From positions 1-64,000 of the forward strand of contig NZ_AP025297.1 of assembly GCF_036492425.1 (NCBI RefSeq): a stretch of DNA of 64,000 nt, written 5' to 3'. Numbering within the stretch: position 1 is the stretch's first letter; each line of letters opens with the position of its first letter. This document shows, one piece after another, positions 1 to 10,400 of this stretch. The notes below the pieces were generated by a model. That model was not told the origin of the DNA. It saw only the letters and a program-made list of their open reading frames with translations, and did no database searches. Made by a program: the position numbers and the translations under genes. The stretch is from Persicobacter psychrovividus. GTDB taxonomy: Bacteria > Bacteroidota > Bacteroidia > Cytophagales > Cyclobacteriaceae.

Positions 1-1055
1 GCACCATAAGCAGCGTCTGCTCGGCAATTAACAACCGTTCCGAAACCTGGGGAAAAACCAAACTCACACCCTAATAAGGTAACATTTTCAACATATTGAT
101 TGCCAGAGGCCAATCGCAATGAAACTCCTCCCCTCACATTCTTTACAGTAGAATTGAGTACTGTAATATCACTTGCACCTCTACTTTTGATATATTTACC
201 ATCGACAATCGTTTCTCCAGCATTATAGGATCGGATGCCTTCCTCACAAAGTGCATACATGTAGCCCGGAGGTACTTTGTAACCCCATACGGTTTCCATA
301 TCGAGTACATCAGCAATACTTCCGGTACCTGCCTCCGCTAAAACTTCATCAGTTGATCGCATTTCCCCCTCAATGTAACAACCATCAATAGTGGGTCTAA
401 CAGCCGCTTGCATAAACACACAATGACCGTAAGCGCGCTGAATTAGTGTCGTATTTTTTAGTGTATTATCTTCTCCCCTGATCAGGATACCACTGTGTTT
501 CTTATGATTCACAAAATTTCCACCGCCGCCTTTTCCAAACATATCGCCATAAGCATATGGGAAAGAACCCTTTGCGGTTACATGAAAACCATCAATGACG
601 TTTTGTTTACCATCAATAACAACATTGCAAACACCACGCGTTGGGGCATCATCGACCGAGCCATCATCAATAATAGTAAGCCCTTTCAAAACATTGTTAT
701 TACCAATAACCTGTACCTCCCATAGATCCACATCACCAAAGGCTGTAAATAGATCTGTATTCATCTTAATGGTAACATCGGTAAAATCATAGGTACTATT
801 GCTACCCTCAAATAGCATTAAAGCCATTGCATAAGTTATTTCAGGGTGAACAATATACCCCCAGTTACCATTCCAAAAATCTTCCTTCGTGATGGAATAA
901 GTTCCTGGGGCAACCTTAACATTGACATTATCTTTCGCCATTAAAGGTTTAAGTTCCTCCAGGGAATTGACAACGGTTTGTGCTTGCACATTATTGGCGG
1001 CAAGAATGAAGGCTATTGCCCAAGCAACCCCAAAAATATGGTATAATGTTTTCAT
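1..1055 (-). CDS. Secreted parallel beta-helix protein, N-terminal part (runs off left edge)
   Basis: This reading frame is open from the ATG at 1055 to the window edge, so only about 351 N-terminal residues are visible. A signal peptide (MKTLYHIFGVAWAIAFILAA, then NNVQAQ) is followed by a repeat-rich beta-helix. The helix has the blocks GTYSIT, STYDFTDVTIKM, SFPYAYGDMFGKGGG, HKKHSGILIRGEDN, RAYGHCVFMQ and GCYIEGEMRSTDEV. These blocks recur in the proteins at 1406-3739 and 30171-32678, and this copy is closer to the latter. The function is not established. Right-handed beta-helix folds are typical of polysaccharide lyases and some glycosidases, and the PUL context favours a lyase or hydrolase. 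Its C-terminus, which would show any sorting or binding modules, is outside the window. The 350-bp gap before it suggests its own promoter or weak read-through from the SusC operon. Confidence 0.8.
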   Translation of the reverse strand, partial: MKTLYHIFGVAWAIAFILAANNVQAQTVVNSLEELKPLMAKDNVNVKVAPGTYSITKEDFWNGNWGYIVHPEITYAMALMLFEGSNSTYDFTDVTIKMNTDLFTAFGDVDLWEVQVIGNNNVLKGLTIIDDGSVDDAPTRGVCNVVIDGKQNVIDGFHVTAKGSFPYAYGDMFGKGGGGNFVNHKKHSGILIRGEDNTLKNTTLIQRAYGHCVFMQAAVRPTIDGCYIEGEMRSTDEVLAEAGTGSIADVLDMETVWGYKVPPGYMYALCEEGIRSYNAGETIVDGKYIKSRGASDITVLNSTVKNVRGGVSLRLASGNQYVENVTLLGCEFGFSPGFGTVVNCRADAAYG

Positions 1056-1405
1056 AAATTAAAAATTGAAAAACTCCTAAAAATATAATTCTTTGACACT
1101 ACATCATTGCACACAATACCAACCGAAAAACTGTATGTCAATACATTAAAAAATAAATAAAATCTATTCCAAATTTTAAATAAAAAACTAACCCCTTCCT
1201 TGTTTTCATCAATAATAAATACAGTCAATTTGCAAATTGAATTTATAGTAACAAGATGGTCACCCACTTATCATTTCATTAATTTATCCTACCTAAAAAT
1301 TTAACAAAAGGCTTTGTCGAATCATGGAAATTGGATAATCATATTTTATATCAGGGCTTGATATTGTTTTGATGAAAACAAGTTAGAGGCAGTATTTAGA
1401 CAAAC
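1056..1405. other. Intergenic spacer between two beta-helix genes
   Basis: AT-rich spacer with no convincing ORF; the 71-codon minus frame here is low-complexity. It contains a perfect 7-bp stem with a 4-nt loop at 1364-1381, just past the stop codon at 1406. The stem lacks a clear T-tract, so it may be an mRNA 3'-end hairpin rather than a full terminator. The upstream region of the 1055 start should lie here, but I see no promoter I can defend. Confidence 0.4.
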
Positions 1406-3739
1406 TTACGGAGCTACTTTTAGGATTTTATTGGCATAAATTTTATTTACAGAAGACAAGTGAACAAAATATAACCCTACTGGAAGTGTAGAAACATCCA
1501 ATGCAACATCCGCCTTAACTCCCCGCGAGATAATTCTATTTCCATTTACATTGTAGATGACCACCTTCAAATCTCCCGCATTTTTTAATGCCTGTGGTAC
1601 GTCGATATATAGACGATCTTTCACTGGATTTGGCGAGGTGAAATTTTCAAAAATCAATTTTCCCGTAACAGAGCTGACAATCTCCTCTTCTTCTCCATCA
1701 CCTGGTTCACCCTCTCCAGGCTCTTCACCATCTTCTTCAAAATGACAATAGAAACTCAGCCTTTCAGACGTTTCTGAATTTTCTTTTGTCAGCGACAGCA
1801 TATCTACATTCTGGTATTGTAGGTATTCTACTCGAATCTTGTGAAATCCTTCTTCAAGACAAACAATTTCACTTAACTCTACCAAATCCTGGCGAACACC
1901 ATTTTCAATGATTAATTCATCATTAATATAAAGGTTCGAACCATCACTTGAGGCAAGGTTAAATCGATAAGGCCCAGTTTCGCTGATCTTAAAGTATCCA
2001 TCAAACTCAAAAGCATACTTCTCTCCATCTTCTTTCTCATGCAAATTTACCCCATCTGCAAGACCTTCCTTAACGGGTGTAATACTCTCAAAATCAGGAA
2101 TGTTAACAAATGCTCCCTCGTAATACTTATAATTGATTCCCTTTACAAGTTCCTCTTCATTTTCTACAGTTATGGCTTCAATAATATTATCACCACAATC
2201 ATAGTCGGCTACCGCCTCAATCAAGGAGTTATTCGTTCCTAAATCTTCTGCTTCTCCCAAAGTCAGGTATTTATTGTCAGCAGATTTATCCCCTAAAGCC
2301 ACTGGGGCATGTGTATAATTTTTCACCGTTGAGTTTGTTACAGCATAATCCTTATCTCCGTAAACATGTCTCCATCCACGTCTGACGCCTGCAATTCGGA
2401 TGTCATAGGGTGGTGCGGCATCTTCAGAAAATTCCTCTCCCTCAGCATACTTGAAGGTAAAATTATGGTTACTACCCGAAAGCCATGCCATCATATCATT
2501 ATACTTGCCCTCATCCTCCTCGTGTTCACTTTTTAAAAGTTCTAATTCTGCATATCCGTTACGGTCATTTGAATATTCATGGACGATCAATGGTCCGTTG
2601 GTTGCATCCCCCTTACTATCAACCACAACTCCTGTACCCATACTATAGGCGGTCTCGCAACCAATAGAAACACATCCTTCTGCATATTTTACACCTGAAG
2701 CATGAGTAATCACCACTCCTGACCGGAAATTTTTCACCGTACAATTTAAAACCGTCATATTGGTGGTTCGCTGATGAGTCGTTGTCTCCTGCTCCCTTTC
2801 ATGATCCCAAACAGGACCGCTGGTATAGGCACGTATTCCATCTTCCTGACAACTGAAACGCCATCCTCTTTCCAAACCAAGCTCTTCAAAATCAGGATTA
2901 TCTTCATTATTCTGAGCCATATTGCAGTCATTGGATGTTCTGAAATAGCCATATTGCTGATACACCTTATCAGCAGGTGAATTAGTGCCTATCTCATCAT
3001 AAACTTCATCTGTAGTACGTAGCTCCCCTTCAATATAGCAACCTTCAATTATGGTATCTATTCCGCCCTGCACAAATATCCCGTGCCCATAAGCACGGCT
3101 ATAGAGTTCACAATTCAGAAGGTGGTTTCTTTCACCACGGATCAAATAACCGCTGTGCTTACAGTGCCCAATTTGGTTACAGGTTCCTGCTTTCCCAAAA
3201 ATATCCCCATAACCATATGGAAAAGATCCTCGAATCGTCAACTTGAAACCTTCCATCAGGTTGTCGTTCCCATCAAATTTAACGCCTAAAGCACCACCAA
3301 AAATAGAGCAGTCCAGGCTATTAACATCAGCAATAATGTCCTCAATTTCAAGGTTCTTAAAAACATTGTTGCTCCCCGTGTTATGAAAATTAATTATTTC
3401 TGCTTTGGGGACCATTTGAAAGAAGGAATCAAAATCCACTTCGATCTTTACTCCTGTAAAGTCATAAGTATTATTTGATCCAGAAATTCTCAAGACAGTT
3501 CCTGACCACTTATACTTATCAGGCCTGCTCAGCATATTGGATTGATTCACAACATAAACGCCGGGAGTCATCACCACTTCCTGATCCGATAATGCTGATA
3601 TTTCCCATAATTCCTCCATAGAACTTACAGTAACGACTTCCTGCGCAATTGATGGAAGTTGTAAAAATAAAAGCGTGACACAAATCAAACATAAATGTTT
3701 GATTGAATTGGTTATACTAAAATTGTAGGGTAGTTTCAT
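1406..3739 (-). CDS. Secreted parallel beta-helix protein with PA14-like domain and T9SS sorting domain
   Basis: 777 residues. Layout: signal peptide (about 1-32, ending SIAQ); parallel beta-helix (about 35-530) with the paralog blocks TYDFTGVKI, SFPYGYGDIFGKAG, HSGYLIRGERNHLLNC, RAYGHGIFVQGG and GCYIEGELRTTDEV; a PA14-like domain (about 535-655, core EFDGYFKISETGPYRF and SSDGSNLYINDELI); an acidic Glu/Gly/Pro linker (about 663-687); and a type A T9SS sorting domain (about 700-777, SPNPVKDRLYIDV). This predicts type IX secretion and display at the cell surface. It is probably the last gene of the SusC-SusD-SGBP operon, starting 74 bp after the lipoprotein gene and behind a hairpin. A role in cutting or binding the polysaccharide is inferred; no catalytic family could be named. 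Conserved Lys, Arg, His and Tyr in the shared blocks would fit a lyase. Confidence 0.85.
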   Translation of the reverse strand: MKLPYNFSITNSIKHLCLICVTLLFLQLPSIAQEVVTVSSMEELWEISALSDQEVVMTPGVYVVNQSNMLSRPDKYKWSGTVLRISGSNNTYDFTGVKIEVDFDSFFQMVPKAEIINFHNTGSNNVFKNLEIEDIIADVNSLDCSIFGGALGVKFDGNDNLMEGFKLTIRGSFPYGYGDIFGKAGTCNQIGHCKHSGYLIRGERNHLLNCELYSRAYGHGIFVQGGIDTIIEGCYIEGELRTTDEVYDEIGTNSPADKVYQQYGYFRTSNDCNMAQNNEDNPDFEELGLERGWRFSCQEDGIRAYTSGPVWDHEREQETTTHQRTTNMTVLNCTVKNFRSGVVITHASGVKYAEGCVSIGCETAYSMGTGVVVDSKGDATNGPLIVHEYSNDRNGYAELELLKSEHEEDEGKYNDMMAWLSGSNHNFTFKYAEGEEFSEDAAPPYDIRIAGVRRGWRHVYGDKDYAVTNSTVKNYTHAPVALGDKSADNKYLTLGEAEDLGTNNSLIEAVADYDCGDNIIEAITVENEEELVKGINYKYYEGAFVNIPDFESITPVKEGLADGVNLHEKEDGEKYAFEFDGYFKISETGPYRFNLASSDGSNLYINDELIIENGVRQDLVELSEIVCLEEGFHKIRVEYLQYQNVDMLSLTKENSETSERLSFYCHFEEDGEEPGEGEPGDGEEEEIVSSVTGKLIFENFTSPNPVKDRLYIDVPQALKNAGDLKVVIYNVNGNRIISRGVKADVALDVSTLPVGLYFVHLSSVNKIYANKILKVAP

Positions 3740-3761
3740 CGCATGTATGATTTAAAAAAAT

Positions 3762-3797
3762 AGCTAAAACAAGCAGGCCTTAAAAAAACCTGCTTGC
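3762..3797 (-). terminator. Intercistronic hairpin with T-rich tail (attenuator or terminator)
   Basis: Inverted arms of 8 bp at 3770-3777 and 3789-3796 (CAAGCAGG/CCTGCTTG) enclose 11 nt. On the minus strand the stem is followed by TTTTAGCTATTTTTTT. It lies between the stop of the IPT lipoprotein (3814) and the start of the beta-helix gene (3739). Partial termination here would lower expression of the enzyme gene relative to SusC/SusD. Confidence 0.55.
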
Positions 3798-3813
3798 TAA
3801 TTATTGAGCAATA

Positions 3814-5529
3814 CTAATTTCCATTAGCTAAGTATTCCTGTAGCGCTTGAACCGATTCAAAAGTAATGAACCAATCCATTTCCCAGACATCTCCAGCGAC
3901 ACCGTTTGCATTAAATTTGTTCATATCCCAAATTGCAGTTCCCTGACGACCAGTAAGGTTATCAGTCATCATCTCAGTAGCGGTTACTTCCTGGCTCATA
4001 TCCCAATAGAATACCACATCGTCTCCATCAACAGGAATATAGGTACCCGTATCTTCACCTCTTTGCTCTTCAATATGTACAGAGTTTAGAATATGGTCAT
4101 TACCACCAAATCCACGCTCTGATTTATAGAACTTAGCAAGGCGTTGATCGTCTCTTGCGAATTTGGCACGAACGGCATAAATCGGATAATCAGGGTGATA
4201 CACCCAGTTATCTACCCAGTCAGGCGTACCTGGAACGTTTTGCCCGCCAGTAGAGTTTTTACCATTTTTCCAGTTTTGACAAAGGTCTAATCGATCCTCG
4301 CCAAGTGTAGAAACAAATCTACTGTTTTTCTGTACAGCAGTAGTTGAAGATCTATGATCTGTCCAGTCACAGAGTGCCTTTTCAGATACGTTCTTATCAA
4401 ACTCCCAAACGTATTTACCATTAGGCATTGCTGCCTCTGTATATTCCTCAAGCTTGGCCATATTCTCAAAAGAGCGAATATAGTTTACTTTAATACCTTC
4501 AGCAATATTGGAATTAAAATTGAAGCGAATCAGCTCCGTGATATTATCTGCTCCGGCCTCAAAAGTAGTTCTGTTGCCATTCTCGTCGACGAAAGCACCG
4601 TCAGTCAAATCCCAGAAATAGACATCGCCATGTAAAACTCCTGTGTAATTGAAAGAATTATACTCTGGGGCATCCTGCTGGAATTTACCAAAGTCAGTTT
4701 CAAATGTTAAGTCATAATCCTTAACACGGGTTACCTGCACAGCCAAAATAGGATAAGTCGCCACATCAAAGTTAATGGCTTGCTCATATTTAATCGCTGA
4801 TGCTCCACCACTCAAGGCTACATTCAAGAAACCATCCGCAGCGACAGCCGTCCCAACCACAGGTTGCCAGCCGTTTTCATCTTCGGCAAAATCAGATTCA
4901 ATACCCGTAAATGGGAAAGTGAATTCAGGACCATCAATGACTTGTGGCCCATGGTGAATGATCAGGTTTCCAGAAATTCCACCTGCGGGAACACGCACTT
5001 CCACTTCTGTTTCAGTTACCGAGATAATCTCTCCGATTGCTCCACCGTCATTGGATTCAAACAATACAGCAATCACTTCAGAATCCTTGAAGTTTTCTCC
5101 CTTAATCACGACCACATCACCGGCAACCCCAACATTGGGGCTTACGCTTGCAACCTTAGCCCCTGGAATAACCACAAACTCTTCCATATCAATGACTTGA
5201 GTAAGGTATTTTACTTGTAGCAAACCTGTACTTGCATCTGTTGGAACAGGTACAAGTAATTCGGTATCGGTTACCTGTATGGTGGTTTTATCTACTTCTA
5301 CCCCATTAAATGTAATGAAATAAGGGTCAGCAAATTCGCCCATACTTTCCCCCTGTATGGTTACCATCGTAGAAGGAAGTCCCGTTTTGGGAGAGAAATC
5401 ATTAAGCGATATTTCCCCAAACTCTGGGATCGTTGGTTCATATTCATCTCTGTCGAAACACGATGAGAGTGCCATGCCCACAAACAAAATCATAAGTAAG
5501 GCATACTTATTAGATATATATTTTTTCAT
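3814..5529 (-). CDS. IPT/TIG-domain surface glycan-binding lipoprotein (SusE/F-position SGBP)
   Basis: About 571 residues from the ATG at 5529, chosen over an upstream GTG because it gives a clean SPII signal: MKKYISNKYALLMILF with lipobox ALSSC. Two IPT/TIG immunoglobulin-like repeats follow (about 40-115, SLNDFSPKTGLPSTMVTIQG, and 120-205, VASVSPNVGVAGDVVVIKG). The rest, about 215-570, is an all-beta region with aromatic-rich stretches that I take as the carbohydrate-binding part. Surface glycan-binding proteins with TIG spacers are the usual third gene after susC-susD; they hold the polysaccharide at the outer membrane. It starts 83 bp after SusD, behind an intercistronic hairpin. It is non-enzymatic by inference and the ligand specificity cannot be read from sequence. 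Confidence 0.85.
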   Translation of the reverse strand: MKKYISNKYALLMILFVGMALSSCFDRDEYEPTIPEFGEISLNDFSPKTGLPSTMVTIQGESMGEFADPYFITFNGVEVDKTTIQVTDTELLVPVPTDASTGLLQVKYLTQVIDMEEFVVIPGAKVASVSPNVGVAGDVVVIKGENFKDSEVIAVLFESNDGGAIGEIISVTETEVEVRVPAGGISGNLIIHHGPQVIDGPEFTFPFTGIESDFAEDENGWQPVVGTAVAADGFLNVALSGGASAIKYEQAINFDVATYPILAVQVTRVKDYDLTFETDFGKFQQDAPEYNSFNYTGVLHGDVYFWDLTDGAFVDENGNRTTFEAGADNITELIRFNFNSNIAEGIKVNYIRSFENMAKLEEYTEAAMPNGKYVWEFDKNVSEKALCDWTDHRSSTTAVQKNSRFVSTLGEDRLDLCQNWKNGKNSTGGQNVPGTPDWVDNWVYHPDYPIYAVRAKFARDDQRLAKFYKSERGFGGNDHILNSVHIEEQRGEDTGTYIPVDGDDVVFYWDMSQEVTATEMMTDNLTGRQGTAIWDMNKFNANGVAGDVWEMDWFITFESVQALQEYLANGN

Positions 5530-5553
5530 TATAGTAAAAAATAATTGGTGAAT

Positions 5554-5586
5554 CAGCAACAACACCTCATAGAAATGCTGTTGCTG
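5554..5586 (-). other. Intercistronic hairpin between susD and SGBP genes
   Basis: Perfect 8-bp inverted arms at 5554-5561 and 5579-5586 (CAGCAACA/TGTTGCTG) lie just after the SusD stop. No T-tract follows directly on the minus strand, so it is more likely an mRNA processing or stability element than a terminator. Confidence 0.45.
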
Positions 5587-5612
5587 AAATTAAACCTCCC
5601 TGACATAAAAAA

Positions 5613-7427
5613 TTAATAACCAGGGTTTTGCTTTAAGTTGGTATTCAACAAAATCTGACCCGAAGGAATTGGATTTAAGTAATGAGCCAACTTGAAGTAA
5701 CGATCGGACTCCTTAGCACAAACAATTGTTTTCAAAGTCTGCCCGTTAGGCAAAGTATAATCAACCGGGTCATTTGGATAGGCATCTTTTTGATAACGCT
5801 CGGGATCATTTTCAAACGCCGTACCTTCTACCACCATACCTAAAATTGGCTCTCCCAACGCTTGTTCTGCGATTCCCCAACGCTTGAGGTTATTGAATCG
5901 GTGACCTTCTGCATAAAATTCTATGGCCCATTCTCTGCGAATTTCTTCCCCAATATTCAACCCATTTGCAGCTATAAAGGAATTGGTAAGTGCAGGTAAT
6001 CCAGCACGCTCGCGGGTTTTATTGATTGAAATGTTCAAATCCTCATCCGTAACACTTCCTCTCAACTCATATACTGCTTCGATATAAGTGAGATACATTT
6101 CTGCCAGTCGAAGGAATGGCATATCTGTACCACCATTAACAACTACATCCTGTGTTTCACCTTGTCCGAATTTGGTGAATTTATGACATTGATAACCACC
6201 ACCAGCATCTGCATCATTAAAACCAAGCAATCGAACATTGGAATTATTCATTACTCCGGATGTCAGATCAGTATAATTTCCATATAAGAAGTAAGAAGAA
6301 AAATATCCTTTCATACGATAATCACGATTGATGTACTCATCTCCTGCATTGGTATAGCCCTGGAAGAGGGAACTTTTTTCTATCGGCAAGCCATCAGAAC
6401 AAAGGATCATATCCATCATTTTACGACTCGGAGCCAATCTACCATACTGCGAGGGGTTGCCATCGTGGAAAAGATTCATATCATGCTTACGCGAAATGAT
6501 AAACTCTTTATTGCTGGTTTTGTCAAGACCAATAGGATTTGGATTGGAAATAGGATCCAGATTAAAGAGAAAGAAATGACTCATATTACTTACCTGATCG
6601 TTATAGTTAAACAACTCATAGGTAGGGTCATCGATGACCTCTTTGGCCAATTGCACTGCTTCCGTCAGATAGATATTGATGTTGGCTTCGTCACGTCCTG
6701 CGGTTCCTGCTCCAGTAGCCGATCCGTCACCATCGGTTTTTGTTCCTACATATTTCATCCAGGTTGCTTCATGTAAAAGCACTCTTGCTTTATATGCCTT
6801 TGCTGCTTGTTTGCTAATTAATCCTTTGTAGGAATTCGGAATATTGCCCTCGAGCGGTAGTCGTTCAATCGCCATTTCCAAATCAGCTAAAATCTGAGCG
6901 GTAACTTCATAGCGACTATTCCGAGGTGCTGTAAGCTCTTCAGAGTCCGTCTCAAGCACTCGAGTAACTATCGGCACGCCTCCTAAATGTTGCATTAAAG
7001 CAAAATGATTATATGCTCTAAAAAAATAAGCCTCTCCTACATTCTGAGTAATGTCTTCTGGATCTCCTGGGTATTTTTCCGCAAGTTCCAACAACTTATT
7101 TACTGATCTTAAACTGGCATAGCGACCATTCCAAATATCATCAGAAATGGGAATTGTAATAATTCCATAGGCGTAATTGGCGTCACCGCTATTAGGGGTC
7201 GTCATGAGGTCATTCCCGTAGTTGAAGAAATCACGATATTTACGTGATTTATCTCTAAAACTCGGCAATGCATTATACAGTTCATTTGCGGCCTCCCTGA
7301 ATTGATGGGGTTTGGTGAAATAACTGTCTTCTGTTACATTAGCGGGATCATCAAGATCCAAAAAGTAACCCGTACAACTGCTTAATAGCAGAATAAAAAA
7401 TAGGGGAAAAATATTATTAAACTTCAT
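5613..7427 (-). CDS. susD: SusD/RagB-family glycan-binding outer-membrane lipoprotein (PUL1)
   Basis: 604 residues. The signal MKFNNIFPLFFILLLSSC is a typical lipobox. Next comes the SusD start pattern (FLDLDDPANVTEDSYFT), TPR-like helices (YGNDLMTTP, the AYFFRAYNHFALMQHLGGVP block around 140-160) and the C-terminal EEIRREWAIEFYAEGHRFNNLKRWG block around residue 510. All are hallmarks of the family. SusD proteins form the lid on the SusC barrel and capture oligosaccharides for import. The gene starts 14 bp after SusC and is certainly co-transcribed with it. Length is in the upper normal range. Confidence 0.96.
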   Translation of the reverse strand: MKFNNIFPLFFILLLSSCTGYFLDLDDPANVTEDSYFTKPHQFREAANELYNALPSFRDKSRKYRDFFNYGNDLMTTPNSGDANYAYGIITIPISDDIWNGRYASLRSVNKLLELAEKYPGDPEDITQNVGEAYFFRAYNHFALMQHLGGVPIVTRVLETDSEELTAPRNSRYEVTAQILADLEMAIERLPLEGNIPNSYKGLISKQAAKAYKARVLLHEATWMKYVGTKTDGDGSATGAGTAGRDEANINIYLTEAVQLAKEVIDDPTYELFNYNDQVSNMSHFFLFNLDPISNPNPIGLDKTSNKEFIISRKHDMNLFHDGNPSQYGRLAPSRKMMDMILCSDGLPIEKSSLFQGYTNAGDEYINRDYRMKGYFSSYFLYGNYTDLTSGVMNNSNVRLLGFNDADAGGGYQCHKFTKFGQGETQDVVVNGGTDMPFLRLAEMYLTYIEAVYELRGSVTDEDLNISINKTRERAGLPALTNSFIAANGLNIGEEIRREWAIEFYAEGHRFNNLKRWGIAEQALGEPILGMVVEGTAFENDPERYQKDAYPNDPVDYTLPNGQTLKTIVCAKESDRYFKLAHYLNPIPSGQILLNTNLKQNPGY

Positions 7428-7441
7428 GATAGTTTCCTGTT

Positions 7442-10400
7442 TTAGAATGTAACATTAAGCCCAAAAGCCCAAGTTCTGAAAAATGGATATTGGTTATCCA
7501 ATGATGAGCCATACTCTGGATCCCAACCATCAAGCATGGAAGAGAAGGTCAGCAAGTCATTACCGGTGAAGTACAATCGCAAACGATCAATATTAAGTTT
7601 TTTCAACTGTTCCTTGTTGAAAGTATAACCGAATGAAAGATTCTTTAATCGCATGTAACGGCCGTTTGACAACATGATATCAGTGTACTGGTAATTCCAA
7701 TCAGCTAAGGATGCCCAACCTGAAACCCGAGGAAATTCTGCGTTTGGATTCTCAGGAGTCCATGTTAAACCATCGTAGGCAGTGGTTTGATTGGTAAAAT
7801 GACCACTCCTTGGGTAAGCTGCCTGACCTGAACGGTACATGTTTTGCTGAAGAACACCCTGGAAGAAAGCGCTGAAATCCCAATGCTTGTAATTGAAGCC
7901 TAAGTCAATACCAAAAGTATAATGCGCTTGGTTATCGCCCATAAATTTCAAATCTCCAGTATCACCATTACTTGGGTCTCCGATCGGATCGATGTATCCG
8001 TTACCGTCACGGTCAATGATTCTGATATCACCTGCTCGGAGTGTGTTCGGATTAGTAGGTAATCGTCCGATGGTTCCTCCTTCACTGTATTTGGCGTAAT
8101 ATTCCTGCGCTTCTTCTGGACTTGAGAACATCCCATCAGTTTCATACAAGAAATAAGAATTCAATGGATACCCCACACGCTGTTTAACAAGCCCCTCTTC
8201 GAAGGATTCTTTACCTTCCATAGAAAGCAATTTGTTGTTGTTATCGGAGATATTGAAACCAATGTTATAGTTGAAATCGCTACCGATCTGATCCCTCCAG
8301 GCAATTTGGAATTCCCAACCTTTCGTTTCCAATTTACCGTGGTTGGTTGTTTTGGGGCTGCCACCCAAAATTGATGGATAAGTTACACCGATCAACATAC
8401 CGTCGTTGATCATTTTATACAATTCCACAGTACCACTCAGTTTGCCCTCAAGAAAGCCGAAGTCCATACCCACGTTTTGTGTTGTAATTACCTCCCAGGT
8501 TCTTTCATTAGTCGTAATCACATTGGCCGTAGCACGTAAGTATTGCGCGATATCTTGTTGGCCAAAGTACATGAAATTACTTCGGTCGATTGGAGAGGCA
8601 TAATCATGGTTACCAATACCCCCCTGATTACCCACAGCACCATATCCTGCACGTAATTTCAAAAAGCTCAGAGTGTTATTTCCTTTTAAGAAATTCTCCT
8701 CAGAAATAACCCAACCACCGGATACACTACCGAAATTCTTCCACTTGTGTCCTTTCGCAAATTTAGAAGAACCATCTCGTCTTCCCTGAAGCTTTAAAAG
8801 GTACTTGTTGTTGTAATCATAGTTTATAGCTCCTAACAAAGACATCAAGCCCCAATTAGATCCACCACCTTTAATCTCAAATCGGTCTTCCACACTTCCC
8901 ATACCTAAATCTGGCACACCTAAATCCTCAAATCCCCATAATTTGGCAGACATTTCATCAGCGGTACGCTTTTCTGCCGTACCACCACCGGTAATATTGA
9001 TGGAGTGTTTCCCAAACTTATTATTGTAGTTGAAAATACCCTGATAAGTTTCATGTCGATCAATCCCCGAAAATTCATAAATGTAATTATTGTTTTGATT
9101 GATTTTAGCCACTGCTGGGGTATTATTCCAGGAGTAGGTAGGTACTTCAGAAGTATACTGCTGATTGTTTCTCCAAGCATTATCAAGCGCAACATCGGCC
9201 GTAAAAGTTAATTGCTCAAGAAGCTTAAAGGTCGCACTTGCCTGCGTTCTTAACTCCTGTCGGTTATTATTTCTTCTACCTCCATCAACCATTTCAGCCA
9301 TTCTATTAATTCCCCCACCCTGCTCTCCAAAGTTAGCACTCCAGTTACCGTAAGGGTTTGTAACAGGAAACAGAGGAATCTCATTGAAGGCGCGGAAACC
9401 ACTATAAGTAGGACCGGATTGGTTGCGATTGAAATACGAAATACTTGTTTTGATATCTAACCAACGATTGACATTAAAATTATAATTTGATCGGATATTA
9501 TAACGCTTTAGTCCATCATAAGTAGGTTTAACGGGACCCACTTCTTCATTATAACCCAAAGAAACCCTAAAATTACTTTTCTCATCACCTCCTGAAATAC
9601 TGGCTGTATTTTGAGTTGAAAAGGAATTACCGTACAAATCGTCGAATTGAAGATTATCTCCTATCCAAACATTTCCCCAATAGGGCGTTTGCATATAGCC
9701 TGGAGTTCCCCGGGCCATCCAGTTGAGTTGATCTTCTGTCCAGGCCCAATAATAGGTATCCAAGCCTGCCAATTTATCCTGCTCGCCATAGCCCAACCAA
9801 GCATTTGCATACTGTTGAGGGCCATCTGCTAAAGAAAAACGCATAGAAGGCGTGTTTACATTCAACTGACTTGAAATGTTCACCTTGACTTTACCGTCCC
9901 CTTTTTTGGTGGTTACCAAAATCACACCATTGGATGCCCGCGCACCATAAATCGCTGCTTCAGCATCCTTCAAGATCGACATCGTCTCGATGTCATCCGC
10001 ATTCAAGGAAGTAAAAGCTGTCGTTCCCAAAGTCGCTACCCCATCAATAATGATCAACGGCGTGCCGTCACCATTAATGGAATTTGAACCACGAATACTG
10101 ATGTTCAGACCTTCATCCCCTGGTCGAGAAGAAGATCGGGTAACATTCAAACCAGGTGTCTGACCTTGCAAAGCCAATGCTGGGTTGGCTACTGCGCGGC
10201 TTTCAAAAACTTCCGATTTAATGGTTTCAACGGCTCCAGTAAGCGTCGCCTTCTTTTGTTGGCCGTAACCGACAACTACTAACTCTTCCAATTGAATAAG
10301 GTCAGTATCCAACACCACGTCAATCGTTTTTTGGTTACCAACAACCACCTCTTTGGTTTTGTAGCCAACAAACGAGAACACCAACACATCAGTTGGATCA

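Noticed and set aside
1052-1267. Minus-strand frame of 71 codons upstream of the left-edge beta-helix gene
   Set aside because: AT-rich, Phe/Ile/Asn-dominated translation without a motif; it covers the presumed promoter of the partial gene.
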